Assembly (NCBI GenBank): GCA_001898625.1 | Contig: MKUP01000020.1 | Coordinates: forward strand, 32,541 to 86,400 | Length of the DNA stretch: 53,860 nt | Reading direction: 5' to 3' | Source of the DNA: Burkholderiales bacterium 67-32 | GTDB lineage: Bacteria > Pseudomonadota > Gammaproteobacteria > Burkholderiales > Burkholderiaceae_B | Part shown: piece after piece, positions 25,085 through 34,457 of the stretch | How the letters are laid out: each line of letters begins with the position of its first letter | How positions within the stretch are numbered: the stretch's first letter is position 1 | Notes under the pieces: model-generated | Database searches by the model: none | What the model saw: the letters and a program-made list of their open reading frames with translations, nothing else | Told to the model about the DNA's origin: nothing | Program-made: the position numbers and the translations under genes

Positions 25085-25465
25085 TTAGGGCAGCCGGCGA
25101 GCCGCGGCGATCAGCGACAGCAGCCTGTCGACGTCCACCGGCTTGGTCATGTAGTCGTCAAAGCCGTGCGCGATGGCCTCTTCCTGCCCGAAGGCCGCGC
25201 TGCGGCCCGTCACCGCGATCAGCGTGACCGGCTTCAGGTGCGAGATGTCGCGGATCATGGTGGCCACTTCCAGTCCGTTGGGTGGCGGCATGTCGATGTC
25301 CAGGACCATGACGTCGGGCCGCCAGTCCAGCGCCACCTCCATCGCGGCCGAACCGCCGTCGGCGTACCTGACTTCGTGAAACCGGCCGCAGGCTTCGGCC
25401 AGCGCTTCGGCGGCGCTGACGTAGTTGTCCACGACCAGCACCCGGCAAGGCGTAATCTGTCCCAC
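25085..25465 (-). CDS. Single-domain response regulator (CheY-like receiver), GTG start
   Basis: A 126-residue lone receiver domain. The acidic pocket is D13-N14 (VVDNYVSA, so the usual second acid is Asn), the phosphoacceptor D56 (VMVLDIDMP), T86 (AVTGRS) and K108 (YMTKPVD). There is no output domain. The start is a GTG at 25465 with AGGAGG six bases upstream; no in-frame ATG fits. It ends four bases from the convergent MFS stop. No histidine kinase is nearby, so it probably takes phosphate from a distant kinase. Confidence 0.88.
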   Translation of the reverse strand: MGQITPCRVLVVDNYVSAAEALAEACGRFHEVRYADGGSAAMEVALDWRPDVMVLDIDMPPPNGLEVATMIRDISHLKPVTLIAVTGRSAAFGQEEAIAHGFDDYMTKPVDVDRLLSLIAAARRLP

Positions 25466-25509
25466 TCCGTCCTCCTGACGTACTTGCGGACGGGCGCGCC
25501 GCCGGCCTC

Positions 25510-25869
25510 TTACTCGGCGGCGCTGCCAGCCGGCGGATACTCGCCGGGCTCCTCGTTCTCCAACAGCAGGCACGGCAGATCGGCCTCGCCCTCCTGGATC
25601 GGCGTGGCCGCGGCCGTGCCGAAGAACCGGTGCAGCGACGCATAGGCCAGTTTGGCCGCCACGTCTTGCAAGAGCTTTTCCGAGGTCAGGAACCCCTCGG
25701 CCTGCAGATCGTCCACCTCCAGCCGGTAGCCCAGCACGCCGTCCCGCTCGGACACGGCGCCCAGGCGAACCGCCTTGCCGGCGCCGTCTCGCGCATACAA
25801 ACCGTATCCCGCCGTATAGAGCCGATAGGCATGATGGGGGGCCGAACCGTCGTGGGGAGTGGTAGACAT
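25510..25869 (-). CDS. Hypothetical protein
   Basis: A 119-residue soluble protein I do not recognise. It has an AGGAG ribosome site seven bases before the ATG. The middle reads like a compact alpha/beta domain (RLYTAGYGLYARDGAGKAVR, then LGYRLEVDDLQAEGFLTSEK) and the C-terminus is acidic (LLLENEEPGEYPPAG). It lies 44 bases upstream of the lone receiver gene on the same strand, so the two are probably co-transcribed and may share a signalling role. Confidence 0.7.
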   Translation of the reverse strand: MSTTPHDGSAPHHAYRLYTAGYGLYARDGAGKAVRLGAVSERDGVLGYRLEVDDLQAEGFLTSEKLLQDVAAKLAYASLHRFFGTAAATPIQEGEADLPCLLLENEEPGEYPPAGSAAE

Positions 25870-26032
25870 GCGGTATCTCCTGCCCGGGTGCCTCGCTCAG
25901 CAAGCCGCATACCCGACGCGCGCCCGGGAAACCGCGGCGCCGGCGCTAGCCAGCCCCGCCGAAAGCGTCTATAACGCAGGGAGCATAGCGCATCGTGTCC
26001 AGGCGGTTCGCGGGACCGCAACGTACCCTGTC

Positions 26033-26233
26033 ATGAAAAATATTCTTCAATACATGCGCCAGCTCCGGCAGCGCCGCCTTGCCGTATTCGAACTGCCGCT
26101 GCACGACGCGGCGGACAACGATCCCTTCGACGGCGAACTGCGCCAGTTGCCGCTAAACTACCACGCCACCGAGGTGGACGCCCGGGCGCTGCGGCGCCGG
26201 CTGTCCGAACTCGAGTACGACGACGAGACCTGA
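26033..26233 (+). CDS. Small hypothetical protein
   Basis: A 66-residue ORF with a basic N-terminus (MKNILQYMRQLRQRRLAVFE) and an acidic end (LSELEYDDET), likely helical. The ATG lacks a clear ribosome site. Codon use is like neighbouring genes and the antisense frame shows nothing better. I do not recognise the family, and the call rests on coding character only. Confidence 0.5.
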   Translation: MKNILQYMRQLRQRRLAVFELPLHDAADNDPFDGELRQLPLNYHATEVDARALRRRLSELEYDDET

Positions 26234-26342
26234 CTGGCGCGGCGCCTCGTTCCGCGCGCCTGCGCGTTTGAGTTTGAATACAATCGACGCATTCCCCGCG
26301 ATATGGGTCACGCCCCAGGGGCCTCCAACGGAACAGAACATC

Positions 26343-26627
26343 ATGAACAAGAATCCCGCCGCCCTGCTCTGCGTGCTGGCGCTGACCGCGTGCGCCTCGG
26401 GCACCTCTTCCTGGTACCGGGAAACCTCGTCAGCCGACCAGGCCGAGCGGGACCGCATCCAGTGCGAACGACAGGCGCGCATCAATTCGCCGGGCACCAG
26501 CACGCCCTCGTATCGCGGCATCAACGCCGGCGGCGGATCCGGCGTGAGCGACGGCCTGGCCAATGCCGAACGCCAGTCGGGCATGGCCAACGACTGCATG
26601 CGCGCCAAGGGCTACTCGCTGCGCTGA
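26343..26627 (+). CDS. Small lipoprotein
   Basis: A 94-residue probable lipoprotein. The signal peptide ends in the lipobox LTAC with the lipidated Cys at residue 17 (LLCVLALTACASG). The mature part is polar, with a glycine-rich GINAGGGSGVSDGL stretch and a paired Cys near CERQ and CMRAKGY that could form a disulfide. The CMxxKGY ending is frequent in small Gram-negative lipoproteins of unknown function. Confidence 0.78.
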   Translation: MNKNPAALLCVLALTACASGTSSWYRETSSADQAERDRIQCERQARINSPGTSTPSYRGINAGGGSGVSDGLANAERQSGMANDCMRAKGYSLR

Positions 26628-26726
26628 CGGCCCGCCGGCCAGGCGCCCGCCGGCCGTCTCGAAAATATGGCATGATGGCGCGCATGCCCCGCCAGGGGTG
26701 CTGGAATCCATGTCCGGAGGTACGCC

Positions 26727-26981
26727 ATGCTGTCTCTTCTCGGAAGTCTTCTGGTGGGCTTGGTCGTCGGCCTGCTTGCACGCGCGATCAAGCCGGGCGA
26801 CGACAGCATGGGGTGGCTCATGACCATCGTGCTCGGTATCGCCGGCTCGCTCATCGCCGGGTATGCCGGCCGCGCGATGGGCTGGTACCAGCCAGGCGAA
26901 CCAGCCGGGTGGATCGCCTCGGTGGTCGGCGCCATCGTGCTGCTGCTGATCTACGGCATGATCAGGAAAAAGTCCGCCTGA
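26727..26981 (+). CDS. GlsB/YeaQ/YmgE-family small membrane protein
   Basis: An 84-residue protein with three transmembrane helices. LVGLLARAIKPGDDSMGWLMTIVLGIAGSLIAGYAGRAMGWY is the transglycosylase-associated (YeaQ/YmgE) signature, and IRKKSA is the basic C-terminal end. A CGGAGG ribosome site precedes the ATG. Members are induced in stress and stationary phase in enterobacteria; the molecular role is not known. Confidence 0.92.
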   Translation: MLSLLGSLLVGLVVGLLARAIKPGDDSMGWLMTIVLGIAGSLIAGYAGRAMGWYQPGEPAGWIASVVGAIVLLLIYGMIRKKSA

Positions 26982-27107
26982 GTTCCGCGCCGGCATCGCC
27001 GGCGCTCTCCTTCCGCTCCCGTCCCCGGTAACAAAACGTGTCCGCATGTGACGAATGCGGCTATGCTTGCGCCTCCATAAAAGACATTCTCAAGAATGGG
27101 GGCATAC

Positions 27108-28874
27108 ATGCATATCCACGGCCGATCGGCATGGCGATACGGCGCCGCCGTGTTATTGACCGGTCTCGCCTCCTGCGGCGGTGGTGGAGGTGACACCCCC
27201 GCCCCGGACGACCCGCTGGCCGCCTACAAGTCCCAGACGGTGGCGTGGGCCCCCTGCGATCCGAACGTCCTGGGGCCGAACAGCGCCCTCATCCAGCAAC
27301 TGGGCGACAAGGTGTCGTGCGCAACCATACGCGCGCCGCTGGACTACACGAAAACGGACCGCGGCGACATCCGCGTCGCACTGCTGAAGGTCGCCACCGC
27401 CGACCCCAAGGTCCGCAAGGGCTCCATCGTCTTCAACCCGGGCGGCCCCGGCGGCGACGGACTCGAGATCGCGGCCAACTTCGGCGCGCTGTTCTCCCAG
27501 CCCCCGAGCGACTCGCCCACGCGCGCGGCGCTGCAAGACCTGGCACGGCACTATGACATGGTGGGCTTCTCGCCGCGCGGCACCGGTGCCGGCACCACCC
27601 TCACCTGCACGGCCAACGAATCGTCGCGCGAGGTGAACTTCCCGTCCGACGACCGCAGCCCGGCCAACATCGAGGCCATGCTGTACAACCTGCGGCTGGC
27701 GACCCAGGCCTGCCAGAACAATCCCCTCACGCCCTACATCAACACCGAACAGACGGCTTGGGACCTGGACCTGATCCGTCACCTGATCGGCGACGCCAAG
27801 CTCAACTACATCGGCTATTCGTACGGCACCTGGCTGGGCGCCTGGTACGCCGCCCGCTTCCCCGGGCAGGCTGGACACCTGCTGCTGGACAGCGCCGTCG
27901 ACTTCACCTCCGGCTTCGACGAAGCCATGATCGGCCAGTCCGTCGGCAAGCAGCGCGTGCTGGACGAGGTCATGAGCCCTTATTTCGCCCGCCACCCGGA
28001 CCTGTTCCGGCTCGGCGCCGACGAAAACCGGATCCGCACGCTGTTCGGTACCCTGCCCTCGCCCCTCAAGGCGGCCGTGGGCGCGACGCTGGCGTTCAAC
28101 AGCAGCCGCGGCCTGGTACCGTCGGGTTTCGTCATGCTGGCGGCGGGCATCATCAGGGACCAGTTGGCCGTCGATCCCGACATGAGCGACGCCGACCTGC
28201 GCACCGCGGTGGACACCGCGATCCGCGACCAGGCTCCGTTCAACATCGAAGCGGCCCTGCGCGCGGCGACACGCCTGCTCGACCAGTTCGCCGCGATCCG
28301 CTTCTCCGAACCGCGGTCCCTGCTGATGCCGCCCGGGGAAGCCACCTACGTCGCCGTCGTCTGCAACGATGTGGCGAGCCGGACCGATCCCCAGTACTGG
28401 ATCAAGCTCGGCGACGAGATGGCGATCAGCCATCCGGTGACCGGCGGCTCGATGACCGAGGCGCCCTGCTTGTACTGGGGCGGCCCGACCACCGCCAAGC
28501 CCGCCGTGCAGGACACCGCCAAGGCGGGACCGCTGATGGTCGTGCAAAGCCAGTTCGACGCGCTGACCCTGACCGAGAACGCGCTGCGCTTCGTCGATGC
28601 CCTGCCCACGGCGCGGCTGCTGTATGTGAAGGGGGAGTACTCGCATGGCGTGTTCCCCTATATGAGCCCGTGCGTGGACCACCGGGTGACGGCCTTCTTC
28701 CTTGACGACGCGCTGCCCGCCCGCCGCACCGACTGCGACCAGGTGCCGTTCTACGGCGACGTGGCGGCCCAGGGCAGCCTGAAGCGAATGGCGGCGCCCG
28801 GCCAGGCACGCACCGACGCCTTGCTGGACCGGATCCAGGAAATCCTGGCCGGCGCGGGCAAGAAGGGTTTCTGA
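27108..28874 (+). CDS. Secreted alpha/beta hydrolase lipoprotein, tripeptidyl aminopeptidase (SlpD/TAP)-like
   Basis: A 588-residue exported hydrolase. The signal peptide ends in lipobox LASC with Cys23 followed by a run of glycines, so it is probably anchored in a membrane. The fold is alpha/beta-hydrolase: [12 protein letters not shown] is the oxyanion loop, GYSYGTWLG the nucleophile elbow, and the C-terminal TAP-like domain carries QSQFDALT and the terminal His segment [10 protein letters not shown]. The family includes secreted proline-type aminopeptidases and esterases. I prefer the ATG at 27108, which has a GGGGG site seven bases upstream, over that at 27096. A strong terminator follows. 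Confidence 0.85.
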   Translation: MHIHGRSAWRYGAAVLLTGLASCGGGGGDTPAPDDPLAAYKSQTVAWAPCDPNVLGPNSALIQQLGDKVSCATIRAPLDYTKTDRGDIRVALLKVATADPKVRKGSIVFNPGGPGGDGLEIAANFGALFSQPPSDSPTRAALQDLARHYDMVGFSPRGTGAGTTLTCTANESSREVNFPSDDRSPANIEAMLYNLRLATQACQNNPLTPYINTEQTAWDLDLIRHLIGDAKLNYIGYSYGTWLGAWYAARFPGQAGHLLLDSAVDFTSGFDEAMIGQSVGKQRVLDEVMSPYFARHPDLFRLGADENRIRTLFGTLPSPLKAAVGATLAFNSSRGLVPSGFVMLAAGIIRDQLAVDPDMSDADLRTAVDTAIRDQAPFNIEAALRAATRLLDQFAAIRFSEPRSLLMPPGEATYVAVVCNDVASRTDPQYWIKLGDEMAISHPVTGGSMTEAPCLYWGGPTTAKPAVQDTAKAGPLMVVQSQFDALTLTENALRFVDALPTARLLYVKGEYSHGVFPYMSPCVDHRVTAFFLDDALPARRTDCDQVPFYGDVAAQGSLKRMAAPGQARTDALLDRIQEILAGAGKKGF

Positions 28875-28882
28875 CCCCGAAG

Positions 28883-28923
28883 CATGCATCGTTCCACAAG
28901 AGGAACGATGCATGCCATTTTTG
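28883..28923 (+). terminator. Intrinsic terminator after the TAP-like hydrolase gene
   Basis: A perfect 14-base stem, GCATGCATCGTTCC and GGAACGATGCATGC, with loop ACAAGA (28897-28902), ends at 28916 and is followed by CATTTTT. It starts nine bases after the stop codon. Confidence 0.85.
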
Positions 28924-29010
28924 CCTACTAAAAGTTTTTTGGCATCATGGATATGCTCTTTCCCACGGCCCAAGCATCCGCTGCCCGCCGACCACCAAGG
29001 AGAGAGCACC

Positions 29011-29691
29011 ATGAGCACCCCCGCCAATTTCCAGGGCCAACGTCCCGTCATCGACCCCGCAGACGCCGTCATGCTGCTGATCGATCACCAGAGCGGCCTG
29101 TTCCAGACCGTGGGCGACATGCCCATGCCCGAGCTGCGCGCCCGCGCCGCGGCGCTGGCCAAGATGGCCACCCTGAGCAAGCTGCCCGTCATCACCACCG
29201 CCTCGGTACCCCAGGGCCCCAACGGCCCGCTCATTCCGGAAATCCACGCCAACGCACCGCATGCCCAATACGTGGCGCGCAAGGGCGAAATCAACGCCTG
29301 GGACAATCCGGACTTCGTGGCCGCCGTCAAGGCCACCGGACGCAAGACCCTCATCATCGCCGGCACCATCACCAGCGTGTGCATGGCCTTCCCCTCCATC
29401 AGCGCGGTCGCCGACGGCTACAAGGTATTCGCGGTGGTCGACGCCTCCGGCACCTACAGCAAGATGGCGCAGGAGATCACGCTGGCGCGCGTGGTGCAGG
29501 CGGGCGTGGTGCCCATGGACACGGCGGCGGTGGCCTCCGAACTGCAGAAGACCTGGCACCGCGACGACGCCCAGCAGTGGGCCGAGGTCTATACCAAGAT
29601 CTTCCCCGCCTACCAATTGCTGATCGAAAGCTACACGAAGGCTCAGGAGGTGGTGAAGAACAACGAGACGCTGGACTCGCAGCGCGCCTGA
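29011..29691 (+). CDS. Isochorismatase-family hydrolase, YcaC-like
   Basis: A 226-residue cysteine hydrolase. The catalytic triad is D25 ([11 protein letters not shown]), K91 (ARKGEINAW) and C124 ([10 protein letters not shown]), all in the spacing seen in YcaC. A strong AAGGAGAG ribosome site precedes the ATG at 29011. YcaC-type enzymes act on unidentified amides or similar compounds. Its 3' end converges with the meta-cleavage operon, 21 bases away. Confidence 0.9.
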   Translation: MSTPANFQGQRPVIDPADAVMLLIDHQSGLFQTVGDMPMPELRARAAALAKMATLSKLPVITTASVPQGPNGPLIPEIHANAPHAQYVARKGEINAWDNPDFVAAVKATGRKTLIIAGTITSVCMAFPSISAVADGYKVFAVVDASGTYSKMAQEITLARVVQAGVVPMDTAAVASELQKTWHRDDAQQWAEVYTKIFPAYQLLIESYTKAQEVVKNNETLDSQRA

Positions 29692-29712
29692 CCGCCGCCC
29701 CTGGCGGCCGCC

Positions 29713-30588
29713 TCAGGCCGCCAGGAAATCCAGCACCATCCGGTTGAACTTCTGCGCGTGCTCCCACTGCGCCCAATGGCCGCAGCGGCTGAATACGTGC
29801 AGCTCGGCGTCCTGCAAGCCGGCCAGCAGGCGCAGTCCGGTGTCCATCGGCACGAAGCGGTCGTCCCGGCCCCAGATGACCAGGGTCCGGGCCGCGACCT
29901 CGCCCAGCCGCGCGCCCACGTCGGGGAACTGGCGGGGATGGGCCTGGCTGCTCTTGACGAAATTCTCCAGGTGGTCGCGGCGCGACAGCATGTTGTCCAG
30001 CCGGGCCTGGAACAATTCCTCGGTCAGGCTGGCGGCGTCGTAGACGAACACGTTCATCATCCGCTTCAGGTTCTCGATGCTCGGATCGCGGTACAGCGCG
30101 CCGATCAGCTTGATGCCTTCGGTGGGCATAGGAACGACCGGGCTGACTCCGCCCGTTCCGCCGCCCATCAGGACCAGCCGTCCCACGCGCGCCGGATGCG
30201 CCAGGGCGAAGGCGACGGCGCTGTGGGCTCCCATGGAGTTGCCGACCAGATGCGCCCGTTCCAGCCCGATCGCATCCATTAGGCCCGCCAGCGCGCGCGC
30301 GTTCAGGTCCGAGCGCGAACCGGCGCAGACGATGGCGTCGCTCTTGCTCCAGCCGGGGAAGTCCAGCAGGATGACCCGGTAGCCAGCATCGGCGAACGGC
30401 TGGACGTTGCGATGGAAATTGGCCCAGCCGCTGGCGCCAGGCCCCGAGCCGTGCAGCATGATCACGGCCTCGCCGCCCGCCCCCGTGTCGTTGTAGTGCA
30501 GGCGCAGCGGCTGGCCGTTCTCGGTGATCTGCACGTAGCGGCTGGTGGCGGTTTCGGTCAGCGGGGGGATCGTTGGTGTCATGGTCAT
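29713..30588 (-). CDS. mhpC: Meta-cleavage product hydrolase (MhpC-like)
   Basis: A 291-residue alpha/beta hydrolase of the C-C bond hydrolase group. The oxyanion [10 protein letters not shown] motif (46-55) is specific to meta-cleavage hydrolases. Ser118 sits in GNSMGA, D243 in WGRDDRFVP and H271 in CGHWAQWEH. It hydrolyses 2-hydroxy-6-oxo-dienoate ring-cleavage products to 2-hydroxypentadienoate and a carboxylic acid. Its ATG overlaps the dioxygenase stop by four bases (ATGA). The lower-pathway genes mhpD, mhpE and mhpF are not in the window. Confidence 0.92.
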   Translation of the reverse strand: MTMTPTIPPLTETATSRYVQITENGQPLRLHYNDTGAGGEAVIMLHGSGPGASGWANFHRNVQPFADAGYRVILLDFPGWSKSDAIVCAGSRSDLNARALAGLMDAIGLERAHLVGNSMGAHSAVAFALAHPARVGRLVLMGGGTGGVSPVVPMPTEGIKLIGALYRDPSIENLKRMMNVFVYDAASLTEELFQARLDNMLSRRDHLENFVKSSQAHPRQFPDVGARLGEVAARTLVIWGRDDRFVPMDTGLRLLAGLQDAELHVFSRCGHWAQWEHAQKFNRMVLDFLAA

Positions 30589-31580
30589 CTCTCGTTTGTA
30601 GGCAATGCAATGAAAGGGCCCTGCTGCCTCATCAGCATCAGGCCGAAACCGGCGATGTATTCGGGAATGGCCCGGTAGTACCGGAAGACCGGCGCCTCGA
30701 CGCGCCCGGTCAGCGCCGCGCGCGCGACCAGCCAGGTCTTGGACTCGTGCGCCGACGCACCCGCCTCACGGGCGATGGCGTCCTCCGGCCAGGCGCACAA
30801 CTCGTCCAGGCTGCCGGCCGGACCGGCCAGCGCGTCCATCCAGCGCCGGTCCCAGTCCGGCGCCAGGGGCTTGACCGTCCCCTCGCCCGCGGCCAATGCC
30901 TGCCCTGCCGCCATCACGCGCCGGGTCTTGGCCTCGCGTTCTCCCGCCGTGGCCTCGCGGGGCACGGTGATCCGTTCGCGCACCTCGGGATCGGGATGAT
31001 CCAGCGTCGGGACCGGCGGCTCGTGCGACAGTCCGCCTGAGCCGATCAGCAGCACGCGCCGCGGCACGCCGTCCAGGAAATCGCCGATGGCCCGGCCCAA
31101 CTCCCGGCACCGGAACAGGCGCGGAATGCCGGGCGGCGCGACGGCATTGACGAACACCGGCACGACGGGCGGCGTGTCCAGGCCTCCCCACAGCAGTTGC
31201 AGCGGCTGGGCAAAACCGTGGTCCACCTCCATGCGCCGCGAGACGGCCACATCGAACCCCCGGTCCATCAGGGCATCGGCCATCTCCAGCGCCAGCGAGG
31301 CATCCACCCGCAAGAGGCCCGCCGGAGACAGATAGTCGCCCACGGCCCGGGCCTGCGTGCCGATGCAGAACGGCGGCATCAGCCGGTTGAAGAAGCCGTT
31401 GTAGTGGTCGGGCGCTATCAGCACGATCAGGTCCGGCGCATAGGCCAGGACCAGGTCGCGCACTCGCGCGATCGCCGCCTCCAACTCGGCCCCGGCCTGC
31501 GCCGGCACGGGGTTCAGCCCCATCAACGGGGAATGCGACATGCCCAGGAAGGCCCGATCGCCCATGGCATCCGTCCACAT
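30585..31580 (-). CDS. mhpB: Extradiol 2,3-dihydroxyphenylpropionate-type 1,2-dioxygenase (MhpB/LigB family)
   Basis: A 331-residue class III (LigB-type) extradiol dioxygenase. Conserved stretches are [11 protein letters not shown] (His16), [32 protein letters not shown] (H121, general acid type) and [13 protein letters not shown] (H186), and the end [13 protein letters not shown]. These match E. coli MhpB across the length. It opens a catechol-type ring next to a hydroxyl using Fe(II) and oxygen. The ATG (31580) overlaps the hydroxylase stop by one base. Ring-substituent specificity is not certain. Confidence 0.93.
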   Translation of the reverse strand: MWTDAMGDRAFLGMSHSPLMGLNPVPAQAGAELEAAIARVRDLVLAYAPDLIVLIAPDHYNGFFNRLMPPFCIGTQARAVGDYLSPAGLLRVDASLALEMADALMDRGFDVAVSRRMEVDHGFAQPLQLLWGGLDTPPVVPVFVNAVAPPGIPRLFRCRELGRAIGDFLDGVPRRVLLIGSGGLSHEPPVPTLDHPDPEVRERITVPREATAGEREAKTRRVMAAGQALAAGEGTVKPLAPDWDRRWMDALAGPAGSLDELCAWPEDAIAREAGASAHESKTWLVARAALTGRVEAPVFRYYRAIPEYIAGFGLMLMRQQGPFIALPTNER

Positions 31581-33337
31581 CACCGCGCGCGGTCCAGGAG
31601 GCTCGCCAGGGCCGTGTCGAGAACGGCGCCCGCACTCGCGACATCCAGCCCTTCCCCGCTGTGCCGGCGCCACGCCACGATGCCGTCCGGGCGCACCAGC
31701 AGCGCCCCGGACTCTTCGATCTCGCGCAGCGCCTGCCACGCGCAGTAGGAATCGAGCGCGCCCGGCTCGCCGATCACGACCGTTCGCAGGAAAGGCAGGT
31801 CCATCGCGGCCGCCGCTGCTTTCCACGCCTGGCCCGCAAGACCGGTGACCAGGGTGAACCGGCCCCGGCCCACGACATCCAGCGTCGATACCCGGCGTCC
31901 GTCGCCCCCCACCAGCCAGGCATGGGGCAGCTTGGCGCCGGGGCGCGTGCTCGCCTGCGCATGCAGTTGCGGATCGCGCGCCCAGGTTTCCAGGTCCGCG
32001 TCCCGATCGGCAATGACCGCCGCCGACGCATAGCGCTGGTTCAGCTCCACGCCCTGCGCGTTGAACTCGTAGTTCTTGAGCCTGAGCGCCTCGGCCAGGG
32101 CCGCGCGCCGCGCCACGCCCTCGGCATCGGGCGACGCCAGCCGCGCCAGACCCGCCGCGACCGGATCGGCGGCGCCAGGTTCGCGCAAGCACTGGTTCAG
32201 CGGACCGTAGTCCAGCCTGGACTGGTTCGCCCGGGCAACGATCTGCGCCCCCACCGGCGCGCGTTCCAGCGAATAGGAATCCAGCAAGCCCGTTCCGGCG
32301 TGGCCGCGCAGCACGAATGCGAGTTTCCAGGCGAGGTTGAAGGCGTCCTGCATGCAGGTGTTGGATCCCAGCCCGCTGGAGGGCGGATGGCGATGCACCG
32401 CATCCCCGCCGCAGAAAACCCGCCCCTTCGAATAGACCGGCGCGTGCGCCTGGTTCACGTACCAGACCGAGGCATTGTCGATCTCGATCTCCAGGTCCGG
32501 ATCGCCCACCAGGATGCGGACCTTCCGGCGGATTTCCTCGGGCGAGAAATCGGGCTCTCCCTTCTCCATGTCGAAGCCCCAGCCGGCTATCCACTGGTTC
32601 CAAGGTTCGATCGCGCGCAGCAGGCCCAGGCCGATCTCGCCGAATGCCGCGTTGGACGTGGCGATCCAGTACAGGATGCTGGGCCGGTGGGCCGCGTAGC
32701 GGGACAGGTCGGCCCGGAACAGCACGTAGGCGGTGGCCGCCCGGGCCAGCTGTCCCCGCAGTTCCAGCCCGGCATCGTCCATGACCTTGGAGCGGGCGCC
32801 ATCCGCGCCCACCAGGTACCGTGCGCGAACAGCATATTCCCGCCCCGAGAGCACATCCCGCAGGCTGACCGTTACGCCGTCCCCGTCCTGCTCGTGGCCC
32901 AGGTACTCGGTATTGAACGAGAAGACGGCGCCGCGCGCGGCGGCATGCCTGACCAGCATGGGCTCCATCTTGTTCTGCGGCAGGTCCAGCATCGGGCAGG
33001 GGCTGGCCTGCAGATAGTCGCCGATGCGCGCGTCGCCGGTCCCCCAGGTGCGCAGCCGCGCAATCTCGGGGCCGGCCAGGCTGGTGGTGAACAAGGTATC
33101 GCCCATCCATTCCCAGGGCGTGGCCTGGCGGCGAGCGTCATCCTCCAGGCCCAGGTCGCGCAGCACTTCCATCGCGCGCTGGTTGGTGATGTGCGCGCGA
33201 GGCGTGTTGGCGGTCCAGTTGTATCGGTTCACCACCTGGACGCGCACGCCGTAGGTGGCCAGCGCCAGCGCTGTGGTGGCGCCCATGGGGCCGGAGCCGA
33301 CCACCAGCACGTCGGTCTGAAATGCTTCCTGCTTCAC
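31580..33337 (-). CDS. FAD-dependent phenol hydroxylase, TfdB-like, GTG start
   Basis: A 585-residue class A flavin monooxygenase. The GSGPMGATTAL dinucleotide motif is at residues 14-24, DG at GADGA, and the second FAD motif is VFCGGDAVHRHPP. VQVVNRYNWTANTPRAHITNQR and the ELNQRYAS region resemble 2,4-dichlorophenol 6-monooxygenase (TfdB) and related phenol hydroxylases far more than E. coli MhpA, which begins quite differently. It would make a catechol for the downstream MhpB-type dioxygenase. It starts at a GTG with AGGAAGGG upstream and lies 18 bases after the Bug gene. Substrates could be phenol-type rather than 3-hydroxyphenylpropionate. Confidence 0.9.
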   Translation of the reverse strand: MKQEAFQTDVLVVGSGPMGATTALALATYGVRVQVVNRYNWTANTPRAHITNQRAMEVLRDLGLEDDARRQATPWEWMGDTLFTTSLAGPEIARLRTWGTGDARIGDYLQASPCPMLDLPQNKMEPMLVRHAAARGAVFSFNTEYLGHEQDGDGVTVSLRDVLSGREYAVRARYLVGADGARSKVMDDAGLELRGQLARAATAYVLFRADLSRYAAHRPSILYWIATSNAAFGEIGLGLLRAIEPWNQWIAGWGFDMEKGEPDFSPEEIRRKVRILVGDPDLEIEIDNASVWYVNQAHAPVYSKGRVFCGGDAVHRHPPSSGLGSNTCMQDAFNLAWKLAFVLRGHAGTGLLDSYSLERAPVGAQIVARANQSRLDYGPLNQCLREPGAADPVAAGLARLASPDAEGVARRAALAEALRLKNYEFNAQGVELNQRYASAAVIADRDADLETWARDPQLHAQASTRPGAKLPHAWLVGGDGRRVSTLDVVGRGRFTLVTGLAGQAWKAAAAAMDLPFLRTVVIGEPGALDSYCAWQALREIEESGALLVRPDGIVAWRRHSGEGLDVASAGAVLDTALASLLDRAR

Positions 33338-33355
33338 TGTCGTTTCCCTTCCTGG

Positions 33356-34342
33356 CTATTTGAGGGTGGCCTGCAGCACGTCGCCATAGGCCTTGATGTC
33401 GTGGCGCAGACGGGCCGCGAGTTCGGCCGGTTCCGCGGGATAGGGGTCGCCGGTCAGCGCGAACTTCTCCTTCATCGCCGGCTGGCGCAGCGCCGCGTTG
33501 AACTCGCGGGTCAGCCGGTCGACCACGGGCTGCGGCGTCCCCGCCGGCACGACGAACATGAAGTAGTTGGTGATCTCCAGGCCGGGATAGCCGCTCTCGG
33601 CCAGCGTGGGCACGTCCGGCAACAGCGGATGGCGCTTGCCGCCCAGCGTCGCCAGCGGCACCAGCTTGCCGGCCTTGATGTAGGGCTGGGCGAAATGCAC
33701 GGGCATCAGCATGGTCTGGATCTGCCCCGCCAGCAGGTCCGTGTTCGCCGGCGCGAGTCCCTTGTAGGGCACGTCCACGAAGTCCGCGCCAGTCAGCTTG
33801 CGCAACTGGTGCAGATGCACGAACCAGGGGCTGCCCGGCCCCATGGTGCCGAAATCGACGCCCTTGCCCGTGGTCGAGAGCCGTACCAGTTCCTTGACCG
33901 ACCGCGCCGGCACCTTCGGATGGACCACCAGCACCAGCGGCACCAGCGCCACGCCCGACACCGGCATGAAATCCTTCACCGCGTCATACGGTACCTTGGC
34001 GCCCAGCACCTCGTTGGCATGCGGCAGATGGGCCATGGCCTCGTTGATGGCATGCGAATCGGTGACCAGGCCGATGGTGTAGCCGTCGGCCGGCGCGCGG
34101 GCGACGGCATCCGTCCCGATGATCGTCGAGGCACCGGGACGGTTATCGACGATCACCGTCTGCTTGAGGCTGGCCGACACTACCTCGGCCAGCGCCCGCG
34201 CCGCCGAATCCGCGTTGCCGCCCGCCGGATACGGCACCACGATGCGGATCGGCCTGGCCGGCCATTCCTGCGCGAACGCGGGCGTGAGGGTCGCGGCGGC
34301 CAGCGCCGCCATCGTGCAGAACACACGTCGAATGGCATTCAT
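33356..34342 (-). CDS. Bug-family periplasmic solute receptor, meta-cleavage operon
   Basis: A 328-residue TctC/Bug receptor with a signal peptide ending AFA at residue 24, then QEWPARPIRIVVPYPAGGNADSAAR. DNRPGASTIIG replaces the usual VENKxGAGG at the second loop. Start at 34342 follows AAGGAG; the reading frame runs on upstream but without homology. It is the first gene of the hydroxylase-dioxygenase-hydrolase operon and divergent from an IclR regulator, so the imported compound is presumably the phenolic substrate. Confidence 0.92.
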   Translation of the reverse strand: MNAIRRVFCTMAALAAATLTPAFAQEWPARPIRIVVPYPAGGNADSAARALAEVVSASLKQTVIVDNRPGASTIIGTDAVARAPADGYTIGLVTDSHAINEAMAHLPHANEVLGAKVPYDAVKDFMPVSGVALVPLVLVVHPKVPARSVKELVRLSTTGKGVDFGTMGPGSPWFVHLHQLRKLTGADFVDVPYKGLAPANTDLLAGQIQTMLMPVHFAQPYIKAGKLVPLATLGGKRHPLLPDVPTLAESGYPGLEITNYFMFVVPAGTPQPVVDRLTREFNAALRQPAMKEKFALTGDPYPAEPAELAARLRHDIKAYGDVLQATLK

Positions 34343-34425
34343 GTCGTCTCCTTGGTTCTCGCCGGCGATGCCGCCGCGTCGAATGCGGGAGGAAGTCTGA
34401 TGCCACCCCATACCCCTGTATAGTA

Positions 34426-34442
34426 GGTGCACCTGGTGCACC
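34426..34442. promoter_or_regulatory. MhpR/IclR-type operator between Bug and regulator genes
   Basis: Two copies of the self-complementary octamer GGTGCACC are separated by one T (34426-34433, 34435-34442). From memory this nearly equals the E. coli MhpR operator (GGTGCACCTGGTGCACA). It lies in the 115-base divergent gap, 16 bases before the IclR ATG. Confidence 0.8.
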
Positions 34443-34457
34443 ACCAAACAGAAAACC

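Noticed and set aside
27153-29072. 639-codon minus-strand frame under the TAP-like hydrolase
   Set aside because: It is a shadow of a lipoprotein hydrolase with a full nucleophile elbow and lipobox on the plus strand.
31580-33337. Naming the flavin hydroxylase mhpA
   Set aside because: Its N-terminus and NQR/ELNQRYAS regions fit the TfdB group; E. coli MhpA differs strongly.
31661-34423. 920-codon plus-strand frame across the hydroxylase and Bug genes
   Set aside because: Antisense to two genes with clear motifs; the translation is Arg/His/Gln-rich.
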